In this document: piece after piece, positions 8,832 to 17,392 of the stretch
How the letters are laid out: each line of letters opens with the position of its first letter
How positions within the stretch are numbered: the first letter of the stretch is position 1
Assembly: GCA_024275485.1 (NCBI GenBank)
Contig: JAJRZA010000004.1
Span: 1-38,705 of the forward strand
Source of the DNA: Candidatus Krumholzibacteriota bacterium
GTDB lineage: Bacteria; Krumholzibacteriota; Krumholzibacteriia; LZORAL124-64-63
Reading direction: 5' to 3'
DNA: 38,705 nucleotides
Notes under the pieces: generated by a model
Seen by the model: only the letters and a program-made list of their open reading frames with translations
Told to the model about the DNA's origin: nothing
The model's database searches: none
Made by a program: the position numbers and the translations under genes

Positions 8832-10772
8832 TTACTTGATCAGGGACATTTTGCGGACCTGGACCACTTCCTTGCCGATGCGCAGGCGAGCGAAGTATTG
8901 GCCACTGGACAGGTTCTGACCGCTGTCGTTCTTCCCGTCGAAGACGAAGGTGTACTCGTTGACCGGCAGGGTGCCCTGGACCAGGGTCCGGACTTTCTCC
9001 CCGCGGATGTTGTACACATTCAGCTGCACGATGTCGGCGACGTTAACCGCAAACTTGATCGTGGTGGAGGGGTTGAACGGGTTCGGGGCGATGGAGCGGA
9101 TGCCGCCGGCTTTTTGCATGACCGGGTTATCGTCCACGGCGGTCAGGCCGGTGACGATGATGCTCTCGTCGCTGGTGGGTACGATTTTGTAGGCGCCGAA
9201 GTTGTAGTCCATGTAGCTGTTGACCTTGATGATGTCACCCAGGGTGGGCACATAGGTCAACTCGACCAGGGGGTCGACGACCAGGCTGTCGGACCGGGCA
9301 CCAGAATCGGAGATGATGTACTCGCCATAGCCGATGGTGTCCTTCACGACGGCTGCGAATGTCTGAACCCAGACGCTTTCCCAGTCTTCACCACGACGGC
9401 CATTGCCGTCGATGTCGTGCATGCTGTCGTCAGCCAGCACCACGGTGGCAACCTTGGAGGCTTCGGGCAGATTCTGACCGAAATCAAGCAGGTTAACGGC
9501 GTCGGCGTTGTGGGGAATCATCTCGGTCAGGTTGTTGTACTCGTCACCCATTCCGCCGACTTCCACCAGGTCACCCTGATAGTAGGCGTAAGAGGCGGTC
9601 CCTTCGTAGACCAGGACGCCACCGCGGGCATAGCTGTTGGTCTCAGGGTTTTTGTCGGCTTCCTGAACGATGAACTTGCTGGGCGCTCCCACCTGATTGG
9701 TGCCGGCGGTGATGATGCCGCGGATGTTCAGGAACCTACCGTCGTAGGCGTTGGCCTGATTGACACTGTCAGGATGGGCATACTGCATCTCGTAGATGGT
9801 GGTGATGCCGACGGCAACGGAATAGAAACCAACAGGAGCATCGCCGGGGTTGGTGACGAACTGGGCGGCATCGTCGGAAGCTTCAACGTAGAAGTCCACC
9901 TGGCTGCTGCTGTGGCCGCCGGGGATGGTTCCAGTGTAAATGTCGCCACCGGTGGGGGTCATGGTCGCCATGGACCAGGGACCGGGGGTTGTGCCGTCGC
10001 TGTCGCGGTAAAAAACGCTGGCAGTGGCCACAGCGTTGTTATCCGTGATGGTGGCCGAAACCACGATGGGTTCGGCAATAGAGGGCACCCAGTTGGCGCA
10101 GTTGATGTTGTCGATCACGGGAACGGTGTCGCCGGTGGGGTTTTCCACCAGGTCACCCTGCCTGCGGGGTTTCAATTCGATCAGGCCATTGTAAACGACA
10201 CAGGGGCTCTTGACCTGGTAGATGTCGCCGACCTGGACGTCGCCAAGGTTGATTTGGGTATCGCTGTCGATGTAGCAGAACAGCAGGCTGTCGCCGGCGA
10301 CCAGCTCGAAGTTGTTGCCTCCCACAGTGGCAATTTCACCGATCACCGAAACGAAGTTGCCCACGATTTCATAATCGTAGAGAACTTCCTCGGGAGTGTA
10401 CTCCGTGGGAATGGGTTCGGGACCGGAGCCGGTTACGGCCACGCTGGGGCCGGAGATCTGGATTTCGCCGCCGTAGGCCCCTACACTACCGGTGACTTCA
10501 ACCAGGGTTCCGTAGTCGAGGCCGTTGATGGTGGAGTTGAAGAAGCTGATGCCACCGGTAGCACCCTGCAGGTAGTGGGTTCCGCCGTTGTAGGTTCCCT
10601 TCACCACGTAGATTGATCCGGCGACGGTGACGGTCTGACCAACCCAAGGGCTTTCAGGGGCACCGGTTTCGGGATTGTAGTACTGAATGTCATCAATGGT
10701 CTGGGCCATGGCCGAGCCACTGACCGCTACGAGGCACAGTACAAGTGCCACGCCAAAAAGATGCTTTTTCAT
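8832..10772 (-). CDS. Secreted multi-domain (OB-fold-like) protein with FlgD/T9SS-like sorting domain
   Basis: This 646-residue exported protein starts at ATG 10770-10772, with GGAGG and a second AGG upstream. The start gives a clean signal peptide (MKKHLFGVALVLCLVAVSGSAMAQ); a longer frame to 10838 would bury it. The body contains repeated beta-rich units of the form VGQTVTVAGSIYVV, VGNFVSVIGEIATVG, DGRFLNIRGIITAG and WVQTFAAVVKDT. These resemble the OB-fold domains that often precede extracellular nucleases, with an Fn3-like segment around residues 235-330. No nuclease catalytic domain is present. The last about 85 residues are the FlgD-like sorting domain (APNPFNPSTTIKFAV, FDGKNDSGQ, SSGQYFARL, ending MSLIK). 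It is probably surface-attached or secreted; ligand binding is possible but unproven. Confidence 0.85.
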   Translation of the reverse strand: MKKHLFGVALVLCLVAVSGSAMAQTIDDIQYYNPETGAPESPWVGQTVTVAGSIYVVKGTYNGGTHYLQGATGGISFFNSTINGLDYGTLVEVTGSVGAYGGEIQISGPSVAVTGSGPEPIPTEYTPEEVLYDYEIVGNFVSVIGEIATVGGNNFELVAGDSLLFCYIDSDTQINLGDVQVGDIYQVKSPCVVYNGLIELKPRRQGDLVENPTGDTVPVIDNINCANWVPSIAEPIVVSATITDNNAVATASVFYRDSDGTTPGPWSMATMTPTGGDIYTGTIPGGHSSSQVDFYVEASDDAAQFVTNPGDAPVGFYSVAVGITTIYEMQYAHPDSVNQANAYDGRFLNIRGIITAGTNQVGAPSKFIVQEADKNPETNSYARGGVLVYEGTASYAYYQGDLVEVGGMGDEYNNLTEMIPHNADAVNLLDFGQNLPEASKVATVVLADDSMHDIDGNGRRGEDWESVWVQTFAAVVKDTIGYGEYIISDSGARSDSLVVDPLVELTYVPTLGDIIKVNSYMDYNFGAYKIVPTSDESIIVTGLTAVDDNPVMQKAGGIRSIAPNPFNPSTTIKFAVNVADIVQLNVYNIRGEKVRTLVQGTLPVNEYTFVFDGKNDSGQNLSSGQYFARLRIGKEVVQVRKMSLIK

Positions 10773-11116
10773 CCTTTCGGCCTCCTTCGAAATAGGGTGA
10801 ACGTGCTCTTTTGTTTCACTCAAAGTAACAGGTGTCAAGCGAATGGACTCGGAGTGGAAAGTGAGCTTGTTGCCGTGAAAGAATCCAAAACCAATAGGAC
10901 CAGGGTGAACAACCGGAATTGCTGCTACAAGGGCTTAAGCAGCCACCAGCGGGCGATAGCGGTTCCTGGGCTGTCGACCTCCTTTGGATAAACACATACA
11001 TTATCTGCGATTACGCAAATTTTAGACGATTTTTCGTTTCGTGAAGAATAATTCTACCACAAATTCGGGAAAAATGGAATGATATAATGTTAATAATTGG
11101 CAAATGATTATGGAGT
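10773..11116 (-). other. 344-bp intergenic region with a possible structured leader
   Basis: No gene is supported here. On the minus strand, 10985-10900 contains segments that can pair in competing ways: CAGCC (near 10973) and AGCAGC (near 10925) can each pair with the same GGCTGCT (near 10940). CCAGG (near 10970) can pair with CCTGG (near 10904). A TTGACA lies at 10838-10833 with no good -10 partner. The segment between 11000 and 11117 is very AT-rich and holds several TATAAT-like hexamers. I compared the conserved cores of common riboswitches from memory and saw no match. Confidence 0.4.
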
Positions 11117-12694
11117 TCAAGTCTCTTTTATCATGGACCTGCCGGTCATTTCCATTGGTTTTGGGATTTTCAACAGGGAAAGAATCGTGGGTGCAATGTC
11201 GGCGAGTCCGAAATTGCCATCGGCAAGGGCGCCTGATCGGCCTTCGAAACCATGGCCGGCCACCACAAACGGAACTTTGCTGAGGCTGTGCTGGGTCAAA
11301 ACGGCGCCATCGGGTCCAATCATTTCATCGCAATTGCCATGGTCGGCGGTGACAAGCCAAACGGTGCCTTTTTCCAGGCTCGGCGGCATGATTTCACTGA
11401 GCAATTTGTCGAGGGTCTGAATGGCCTTGACTGCGGCGTCGAGATCGCCGGTGTGCCCCACCATGTCCCCGTTGGCGAAGTTGACAATGACCACGTCGTA
11501 TTGATGGCCGCTGCAAGCCTTGTTGACGATTTCCGCCACTTCGGGAGCGCTCATTTCAGGCTGAAGGTCGTAGGTGGCAACCTTGGGGGAAGCTACCAGT
11601 TGGCGGTCTTCCTTGGGGAAGGGTTTTTCGCGGCCGCCGTTGAAGAAATAAGTTACGTGGGCGTATTTTTCCGTCTCGGCGGTGCGCAAATTGCGGATGC
11701 CTTCCCGGGCAAAAATTTCAGCCAGACAGTTTTTGGGCCTTTCGGGCTGGAAGACGCTGGGCAGAACCAAATTCTCATCGTATGGGGTCATGGTCAGGTA
11801 GTTGGTTTGGGGACGGTCGGCCACATCGAAGCCGTCGAAACCATCTTGCTGGAAGGCCCAGGTCAGTTCCCGGGCTCGATCGGCGCGGAAATTCCAGAAG
11901 AATATGCTGTCGCTTTCACCGATGGTGGCTATGGGGCTGCCGTCGCCGGTGAGAATGACGGTGGGTTCCACAAATTCATCGGTGATGTCGTTTTCGTAGG
12001 AGTTGGAAATGGCACCCTGGACATCAGTGGCCGTGGCGCCGCCTTTTCCTTTTACCAGCATATCCCAGGCCCGGGACACGCGGTCCCAGCGTTTGTCGCG
12101 GTCCATGGCCCAGTATCGTCCGCAGACGGTGGCGATTTGTCCGGCCCCGATATCGTCCAATTCTTTGGCCAGGTCAGCCAGAAAACCTTGGCCACTGCGT
12201 GGGGCGGTGTCGCGGCCATCAAGAAATGCGTGGATGTAGATTTCCTCGAGGCCGGCATCACGGGCGGCGCGCACAATGCCATAGAGATGGTTGGTGTGGC
12301 TGTGCACTCCACCCGGTGAAACGAGGCCCAACAAGTGCAACCGGCCACTGCCTGCCTTGGCTCGATCGACAAACTCCGCCCAGGCGGGGCGGGATTGAAA
12401 GTCGCATTTCTGCAAACTGCGGGAGATGCGCACCAGTTCCTGATTGATGATGCGTCCGGCGCCGATGGTCAGGTGTCCCACTTCGCTGTTGCCCATCTGT
12501 CCTTCGGGCAGACCCACCTGCAAGCCGCCTGCATCCAGGGTGGTGAAGGGGAAACGCTCAAACAGGGAGTTGTAAAAGGCAGGCTTGGCCGTGACGATGG
12601 CATTGCCCACCTCGCTGCCGGGGCCTGTTCTGTAACCCACGCCATCAAGAATGCAGAGCACGACTTTGGGACCTGTGGCAGGGGTGGTGGGCAT
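11117..12694 (-). CDS. gpmI: 2,3-bisphosphoglycerate-independent phosphoglycerate mutase
   Basis: This glycolytic enzyme interconverts 3- and 2-phosphoglycerate through a phosphoserine intermediate and uses two metal ions (usually Mn). The 525 residues match the usual length. The metal-binding start LCILDGVGY (Asp17), the catalytic serine in MGNSEVGHLTIGAGR (Ser70) and the HAFLDGRDTAPRS, GRYWAMDRDKRWDR and FFNGG motifs are all present. The C-terminal metal sites DMVGHTGD and LVTADHGNCDEM are intact. GAGGAG lies seven bases before the ATG at 12692-12694. The gene starts 18 bases after the stop of a cyclic-nucleotide-binding-like gene, so it is probably the last gene of a three-gene transcript. 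That is an unusual partner set for a housekeeping enzyme. Confidence 0.97.
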   Translation of the reverse strand: MPTTPATGPKVVLCILDGVGYRTGPGSEVGNAIVTAKPAFYNSLFERFPFTTLDAGGLQVGLPEGQMGNSEVGHLTIGAGRIINQELVRISRSLQKCDFQSRPAWAEFVDRAKAGSGRLHLLGLVSPGGVHSHTNHLYGIVRAARDAGLEEIYIHAFLDGRDTAPRSGQGFLADLAKELDDIGAGQIATVCGRYWAMDRDKRWDRVSRAWDMLVKGKGGATATDVQGAISNSYENDITDEFVEPTVILTGDGSPIATIGESDSIFFWNFRADRARELTWAFQQDGFDGFDVADRPQTNYLTMTPYDENLVLPSVFQPERPKNCLAEIFAREGIRNLRTAETEKYAHVTYFFNGGREKPFPKEDRQLVASPKVATYDLQPEMSAPEVAEIVNKACSGHQYDVVIVNFANGDMVGHTGDLDAAVKAIQTLDKLLSEIMPPSLEKGTVWLVTADHGNCDEMIGPDGAVLTQHSLSKVPFVVAGHGFEGRSGALADGNFGLADIAPTILSLLKIPKPMEMTGRSMIKET

Positions 12695-12712
12695 GGTTAC
12701 TCCTCAATAGGG

Positions 12713-13102
12713 TTACATCTTGCAGTTGTCGAGAGCTTTTTCAGGAAAGGACCAGAGCTCGGTTTCAGCCGTGGCCATGACGACGATTCTCGACAGATTA
12801 TATAAGTCGGCGGCAGGTTTGTCGCCATCGTCATTGGTCCACAGGGTGAAAAAAACCGAACCGGCCTGCAGAACGGCACGAGTGATCTCGCGACCATCAT
12901 CCAGAAATTGACTGATGCGTACTTTGCCTTTGCGCACGATATAATGCCGCGGAACCTGCGGATGCAGAATCTGGTCGGGGGCCAGGACCAACAGTTCCCT
13001 TCGGGATTCGAGCTCTCTGATTCGGCCGGCGTTGTCCACAAAAAAGTGGTCAGCCCTGCCAAAAATCAGGGTGGAGGATTTCTGTTTGGATGGGACACTC
13101 AT
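12713..13102 (-). CDS. Stand-alone cyclic-nucleotide-binding-like (Crp N-domain) protein
   Basis: This 129-residue protein resembles the beta-roll of the CRP/FNR sensor domain. It runs LVLAPDQILHPQ...HYIVRKGKVRISQFLDDGREITRAVLQAGSVFFT and ends with a strand VVMATAETELWSFP, the usual last strands before the C-helix. It has no DNA-binding helix-turn-helix, so it cannot act as a complete CRP. The phosphate-binding cassette (normally GE...RxA) is not clear, since the part after AGSVFFT is replaced by WTNDDGDKPAA; it may bind another ligand or a protein. It overlaps the upstream AlbA_2 sensor gene by four bases and precedes gpmI by 18. The pairing suggests a partner or reader for the membrane sensor. 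Confidence 0.65.
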   Translation of the reverse strand: MSVPSKQKSSTLIFGRADHFFVDNAGRIRELESRRELLVLAPDQILHPQVPRHYIVRKGKVRISQFLDDGREITRAVLQAGSVFFTLWTNDDGDKPAADLYNLSRIVVMATAETELWSFPEKALDNCKM

Positions 13103-14634
13103 TGTTCCCGCTCCTTTAAATAATCGATTACCCGGCTGCCGGGCAACGGGCGGGTGCTGGGGCCCATGCGGATGTAGAAATCTTCCTTCTCTCCCATTTT
13201 CAGATAGACCGGTTCGGGGCAGCGGTCACAGGCCACCAGCAGAACTTGTTTTTCACCCAGATGGCGGATTTCAGCCTTGATATAGGTGGCGAATTCCAGG
13301 CCGATGTGTTGCTTGACAAGGTTGTCGAAGTGTAACAGAAATTTGTCGTCGTTGGGAAATTTGTCATTTTCCAAACCCAGGATTTCACCATCATCAGCCA
13401 AGCCGATGATCAGGAAACCGCCGCCAGTGTTGAGGTAGGCGACCACGGATTTCAGCCAGGCTTTTTCGATCTCTTTTCCCGGTTTGTCCGCCCGCAAATT
13501 CCAGCGCATGGTGCTCTTGAACTCCACATGGTCGGATTCGCCTTCAACGATGAGGGCTTTCAGCGCCTGGTCGGTGGACGGATGTTTCAGGCGGCGGCGA
13601 GTGAATCGCCGCCACTTGCGGGAGTAGGAGAAGGCCTGAACCACCACCGCCAGCATGGTCAGTCCGAGCACTCCTGCAAAGAGCCAGGTCACTCTTCCGG
13701 TCACGGTCTCCAGTCTTCGGCCCAGATCCGACGCCGGTGCGATGAGGCCCAATTCGCCGGGATCGGTGCCATCGATGGCGGGATAAAACGAGCACCACCA
13801 GTTCTGGCCATCATGGCGAAACGTGAATGGTTCCGTATAGGGTTGTCCCAGGGCGCCCCAGGCCATCAGGGCTCTGCCGATGACCTGGTGCTCGGTCAAT
13901 CCGGAAGTGAGCAACTCATCACTGGAGTTGAATTGCATCCGGTTGCCCTGTTGGGGCGTGAGCCAGGCCACATTACCGTCTTCATAACGACGGATGAGGA
14001 TGCCGTTTTCAGTGATGGGAGCGGTGGCCGTGAATTGGTCGAGATAGTTTTCGCGCATGCCCAGGCCGATGATCAGGTCGCCGCTGGAAGACAGGGACCG
14101 AGCTCCTGCCACAAGACCAGTTTCTCCTAGCCCAGGCAGAAATACATAACCCGACCAGTGAATGGGTTTGTCGATGGGACTCTCGAGGCTGTCTTGATAC
14201 CATGATTGGGAACGGCAGGGGTTTTTGCCGGCATTTTCCAGACGGGAATCCCAGCCATCTGCGGTGCGGGTAAGGCAGTAGTAAGGCCCGGTTTCGGGTA
14301 CAAGATAGACCGAGGCGACCTGGGCGGAGGGGTCGACAAGAGGGACAATGAGCTTTTCCATGCCCGCAGGATCCTCCAGATCCAGGAGACCGGCTTCGTT
14401 CCAGTCTTGCAGGGTTGCCAGGTAGTTGGGAAAGGGAGTCAGGTACATGCGGAACTGGCTGCGCGTGGCGGTGAGTTTTTGCTGGAGGATCTTGGTGTAG
14501 ACCGATTGCTGGACCTTGAATTCCTTGATGGTGATCCAGCTGATGGCCGCGATGCCGGTGAGGACCAGGATCACCACGGTGGCGGTCAAGGTGTTGGCCA
14601 GGGGGCGGCGGTGATTGGTTTGGCCAGTTTTCAA
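13099..14634 (-). CDS. Membrane sensor with Cache-like periplasmic domain fused to cytoplasmic AlbA_2 domain
   Basis: With the start at TTG 14632-14634 (CGGAG six bases upstream) the protein has 511 residues; a longer frame reaches 14739 but lacks a well-placed site. TM1 lies at about 16-36 (TATVVILVLTGIAAISWITI). A periplasmic region of nearly 300 residues follows and looks like a Cache sensor (coiled stalk after TM1, then VASVYLVPETGPYYCL and GLGMRENYLDQ strands). TM2 is at about 325-350 (LFAGVLGLTMLAVVVQAF). The cytoplasmic part (about 358-511) is an AlbA_2/Schlafen-type domain: EGESDHVEFKST, KSVVAYLNTGGGFLIIGLADDGEILGL and EDFYIRMGPSTRPL. AlbA_2 domains are usually found in soluble DNA- or RNA-linked regulators, so a Cache-TM-AlbA_2 layout is unusual. 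It is the first gene of the operon with the CRP-like protein and gpmI. Confidence 0.8.
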   Translation of the reverse strand: MKTGQTNHRRPLANTLTATVVILVLTGIAAISWITIKEFKVQQSVYTKILQQKLTATRSQFRMYLTPFPNYLATLQDWNEAGLLDLEDPAGMEKLIVPLVDPSAQVASVYLVPETGPYYCLTRTADGWDSRLENAGKNPCRSQSWYQDSLESPIDKPIHWSGYVFLPGLGETGLVAGARSLSSSGDLIIGLGMRENYLDQFTATAPITENGILIRRYEDGNVAWLTPQQGNRMQFNSSDELLTSGLTEHQVIGRALMAWGALGQPYTEPFTFRHDGQNWWCSFYPAIDGTDPGELGLIAPASDLGRRLETVTGRVTWLFAGVLGLTMLAVVVQAFSYSRKWRRFTRRRLKHPSTDQALKALIVEGESDHVEFKSTMRWNLRADKPGKEIEKAWLKSVVAYLNTGGGFLIIGLADDGEILGLENDKFPNDDKFLLHFDNLVKQHIGLEFATYIKAEIRHLGEKQVLLVACDRCPEPVYLKMGEKEDFYIRMGPSTRPLPGSRVIDYLKEREQ

Positions 14635-14752
14635 AAGGGTCTCCGTAAGGGAAAAGCGGGTTTTGGGTATTTGGTGGCGGGTGACAATCCTTTGGGGGAT
14701 TCTTCCAGTTTCAGGCCCTGAATCGAATCCCCCTGCCAATCATGCTGGAATC

Positions 14753-17224
14753 CTAAGATCCGGAAATCTCCTTCTCTTCCAATATCCGGGGTTCAGCATT
14801 CTTACAATACCTATCCAGCCAAGTCGAAGTTTCCCACAACAAATGCATGATCGACTCCCTGGCCCGATAACCATGACTCTCATGGGGCAACATCACCAAA
14901 CGCGCGGTGGCTCCAAGTCCTTTCAACGCGCCGTAAAGACGCTCGCTCTGCATGGGATAAGTCCCCGAGTTGTTGTCGGCTTCACCGTGCACGATAAGAA
15001 TCGGCTCATTGATTTTATCGGCGTGCATAAAGGGCGACATGGCAAAGTAGATCTCGGGAGCTTCCCAGATGGTGCGTTCTTCGGCCTGGAAGCCGAACGG
15101 GGTCAATGAACGGTTGTAGGCGCCACTGCGCGGCAATCCCAACCGGAAAATATCACTGTGGGCCAGCAGGTTGGCCGCCATGAAGGCACCATAACTGTGC
15201 CCACCGATGGCCATGCGGTCGCGATCGCCGACGCCTCGCGCGACCACCACATCCACGGCAGCCTGGGCGCTCATGACCAGCTGTTCGATGAAGGTATCGT
15301 TGGGCTCCACGTCACCCTCGCCGATGATGGGCATGGTTGGGTCGTCGAAGACTGCGTAACCAAGAGTCAGGTACAGCATGGGAGAGTACCAACCCACGCG
15401 AGTGAAGCGGTAGGGCGAGTCGGTGACCTGGCCTGCGTCCTTTTTGCTTTTAAATTCGGTGGGGTAGGCCCACATGAGCACTGGCAGAGGGCCATCTCGC
15501 TCCTTGTCGTATCCGGGGGGCAGGTACAGGGTGCCGGTGAGGTCAACGCCGTCGGCCCTTTGATAGGTGATCAGTTCCTTGCTGAGACCGGCCAGTTGGG
15601 GAGCCGGATCCGGAAAGGTGGTCAGCTGTTCCAGGGTTTCTTTTTGAAGGTCGCGCAGGTAATAGTTGGGCGGTTCGGTTTGCGATTCGCGGCGGGTGAC
15701 CAGCCGCAGCTTTTTGGCGTCCACCATATCGACGAAACGTTCGTAAAAAGGTGCTTCGGAGCGAAAGAGCCGTTCGGTTTCGCCGGTCTCCAGGTCGACA
15801 CGGTCCAGGAATGGCCGGTCGCCTTCGGGAGAAGCGCCATCGCCGGAATGGAAGATTGTTTTACCGCCGTCAGCGGTGAGGATGACCGGAGTTCCATAAG
15901 GGCCGGGGTGCATGACCGGGCTGCCGGGGTCGTTGTAGCGATCCTGCCAGCTGCGGTCTTCCACCAGTTCAGGCTTGATGTCGCGGTCGCCGGGGTGCAC
16001 CAGCCACCCTTTGACGTTGCGGGTTTTCCACCACCAACTGGAAACAAAAGCCAGGTCGTCGTTGCCCCAGATGACGCCACCGTAACGCTGGGCCAAAGTC
16101 ATCAATTCCACGGGCTCGCCCTTGAAGGGTGCCTTCAAGGTGAAGACGCGATCGCGCTCTTCGGCTTCGATGCCGCCGTCGCCACCGTCGAGGGCTTCGG
16201 CCCAGACCAGTTCCGCCTTGGCATCGGCCCGCCAGCCCACACTGCGCCGACCGGTGGCAACGGACCCGAAGCTGATGGGGATTTGATCCTGCAGGGGCAG
16301 GTCGGCCACTTCGTAAACAGGGTCGCCGTCGCGGTCGATGATCTCGATCAGGCGGGGAAATTTGTTTTCCGGCAGGGAGTAGGTGTATGGCCGCTGAACG
16401 GTTTCGGTGAGGATGTATTTGCCGTCCGGGGCTGGGGAAATACGCCGTAACAATGCGGGTTGGCCCAGTTTTTTGGCGTTTCCCTTCAGGTCCAGTCGGA
16501 TAGCCTGGCTGGTGGCGTAATATTCGTACAGGGATTCGTCAAAGGAGTTTTTCAAAAGATCCTGATAAGTGCGCGCGGGGGCCTTTTTCCCCATGTTTTC
16601 CTGAATCACCGGGCCACTGGGAACCAGCGGCTCGACGGGAGCGTCGCCCCGGTTTTCGGGCACGGCGCGAACAACAAATTCTTTGCCGGTATCAAGCCAG
16701 CTGTAAGGCCGTCCGTAGACACCGTTCAGGCGCATGTCGTCGGGAGTGACCTGCGTGGCCTTGGCCGACTTCAATTCCGCCGTCCACAGGCTGATCCGGT
16801 CTTCCATGGTGACCACGAAAGCCACCCGCTTGCCATCTTCACTCCAGGTGAACCCCGTCAGTCGCGCTCCTTCGGGGATGCCGGTGACCTGACGTTCTTC
16901 GTCGCCATCCATGCTTTGAAAACGGAGGCCGTTGCCGCTGGTTTGCCGGCTGCGGCCATTGGTGCGCGGGTTGATGCGCAAGCCGGCCAGGCGCAATTCC
17001 GGTTGGGCCACTTCTTCGATGGACGGCAGGCCCGGTCGCTCGATGAACATCATCCACTCATTGTTCGGACTGAGGGCCACCCAGGGAGTCTGGGGTGCGT
17101 CGATGATGTCGGCCAGCACCTGGGGAGGCATTTGGTAGCCGGTTTCAGCCGGTTCGGCGGCCAATGCGCCCAGGGCCATGAATAATGACAAAAACACAAT
17201 GGCACGCGACAGTTTGACCGTCAT
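14753..17224 (-). CDS. Secreted prolyl-oligopeptidase-family (S9) peptidase, glutamyl-endopeptidase-like
   Basis: This 823-residue exported serine peptidase has a start at ATG 17222-17224 with AAGGAG eight bases upstream, which exposes a signal peptide (MTVKLSRAIVFLSLFMALGALAA). An N-terminal beta-propeller covers about residues 40-540 (repeated blades such as GARLTGFTWSEDGKRVAFVV and PAPDGKYILTE). The C-terminal alpha/beta-hydrolase has the nucleophile in GGHSYGAFMAANLLAHS (Ser677), an acid in HGEADNNSG (about Asp750) and the histidine in HESHGY (about His784). The overall order resembles the S9 glutamyl endopeptidase group (chloroplast CGEP-like). It is likely periplasmic or outer-membrane-associated and degrades peptides. 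The gene stands alone, divergent from the ATPase gene at 17393. Confidence 0.92.
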   Translation of the reverse strand: MTVKLSRAIVFLSLFMALGALAAEPAETGYQMPPQVLADIIDAPQTPWVALSPNNEWMMFIERPGLPSIEEVAQPELRLAGLRINPRTNGRSRQTSGNGLRFQSMDGDEERQVTGIPEGARLTGFTWSEDGKRVAFVVTMEDRISLWTAELKSAKATQVTPDDMRLNGVYGRPYSWLDTGKEFVVRAVPENRGDAPVEPLVPSGPVIQENMGKKAPARTYQDLLKNSFDESLYEYYATSQAIRLDLKGNAKKLGQPALLRRISPAPDGKYILTETVQRPYTYSLPENKFPRLIEIIDRDGDPVYEVADLPLQDQIPISFGSVATGRRSVGWRADAKAELVWAEALDGGDGGIEAEERDRVFTLKAPFKGEPVELMTLAQRYGGVIWGNDDLAFVSSWWWKTRNVKGWLVHPGDRDIKPELVEDRSWQDRYNDPGSPVMHPGPYGTPVILTADGGKTIFHSGDGASPEGDRPFLDRVDLETGETERLFRSEAPFYERFVDMVDAKKLRLVTRRESQTEPPNYYLRDLQKETLEQLTTFPDPAPQLAGLSKELITYQRADGVDLTGTLYLPPGYDKERDGPLPVLMWAYPTEFKSKKDAGQVTDSPYRFTRVGWYSPMLYLTLGYAVFDDPTMPIIGEGDVEPNDTFIEQLVMSAQAAVDVVVARGVGDRDRMAIGGHSYGAFMAANLLAHSDIFRLGLPRSGAYNRSLTPFGFQAEERTIWEAPEIYFAMSPFMHADKINEPILIVHGEADNNSGTYPMQSERLYGALKGLGATARLVMLPHESHGYRARESIMHLLWETSTWLDRYCKNAEPRILEEKEISGS

Positions 17225-17392
17225 GGCGGAAGCTCCTTGGCAGGGTATGAATTGTGCAATTTCCCCCGGATCATAACCGGGAAATTTCATTCTGGACAGC
17301 TACGAATTCGGGGAGGGTTGGTTGCGGTGGAAAATCCGGGAGAGGAGAAAACCATCCTTGCAAATTCAATATTTCATGTTAAATTTGCAGGC

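Noticed and set aside
8742-10616. A 624-codon open frame on the plus strand opposite the 8832-10772 gene
   Set aside because: It is rich in Gly, Val, Asp and His with no recognisable domain, has no ribosome site and spans the terminator; it is the complement of a strongly biased real gene.
10900-11000. Resemblance of a short minus-strand piece (GCTGCTTAA) to the end of a tmRNA tag
   Set aside because: Neither the tRNA-like 3' end with its T-loop nor the matching 5' acceptor strand is present nearby.
10816-11001. A 61-codon minus-strand frame with AAAGGAGG just inside it
   Set aside because: The ribosome-like site lies after the ATG and no start follows at a proper distance; the sequence resembles nothing.
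15158-16450. A 430-codon plus-strand frame opposite the S9 peptidase gene, and similar ones at 11252-12319 and 27846-29222
   Set aside because: All lie opposite genes with clear family motifs and show the same shadow composition.
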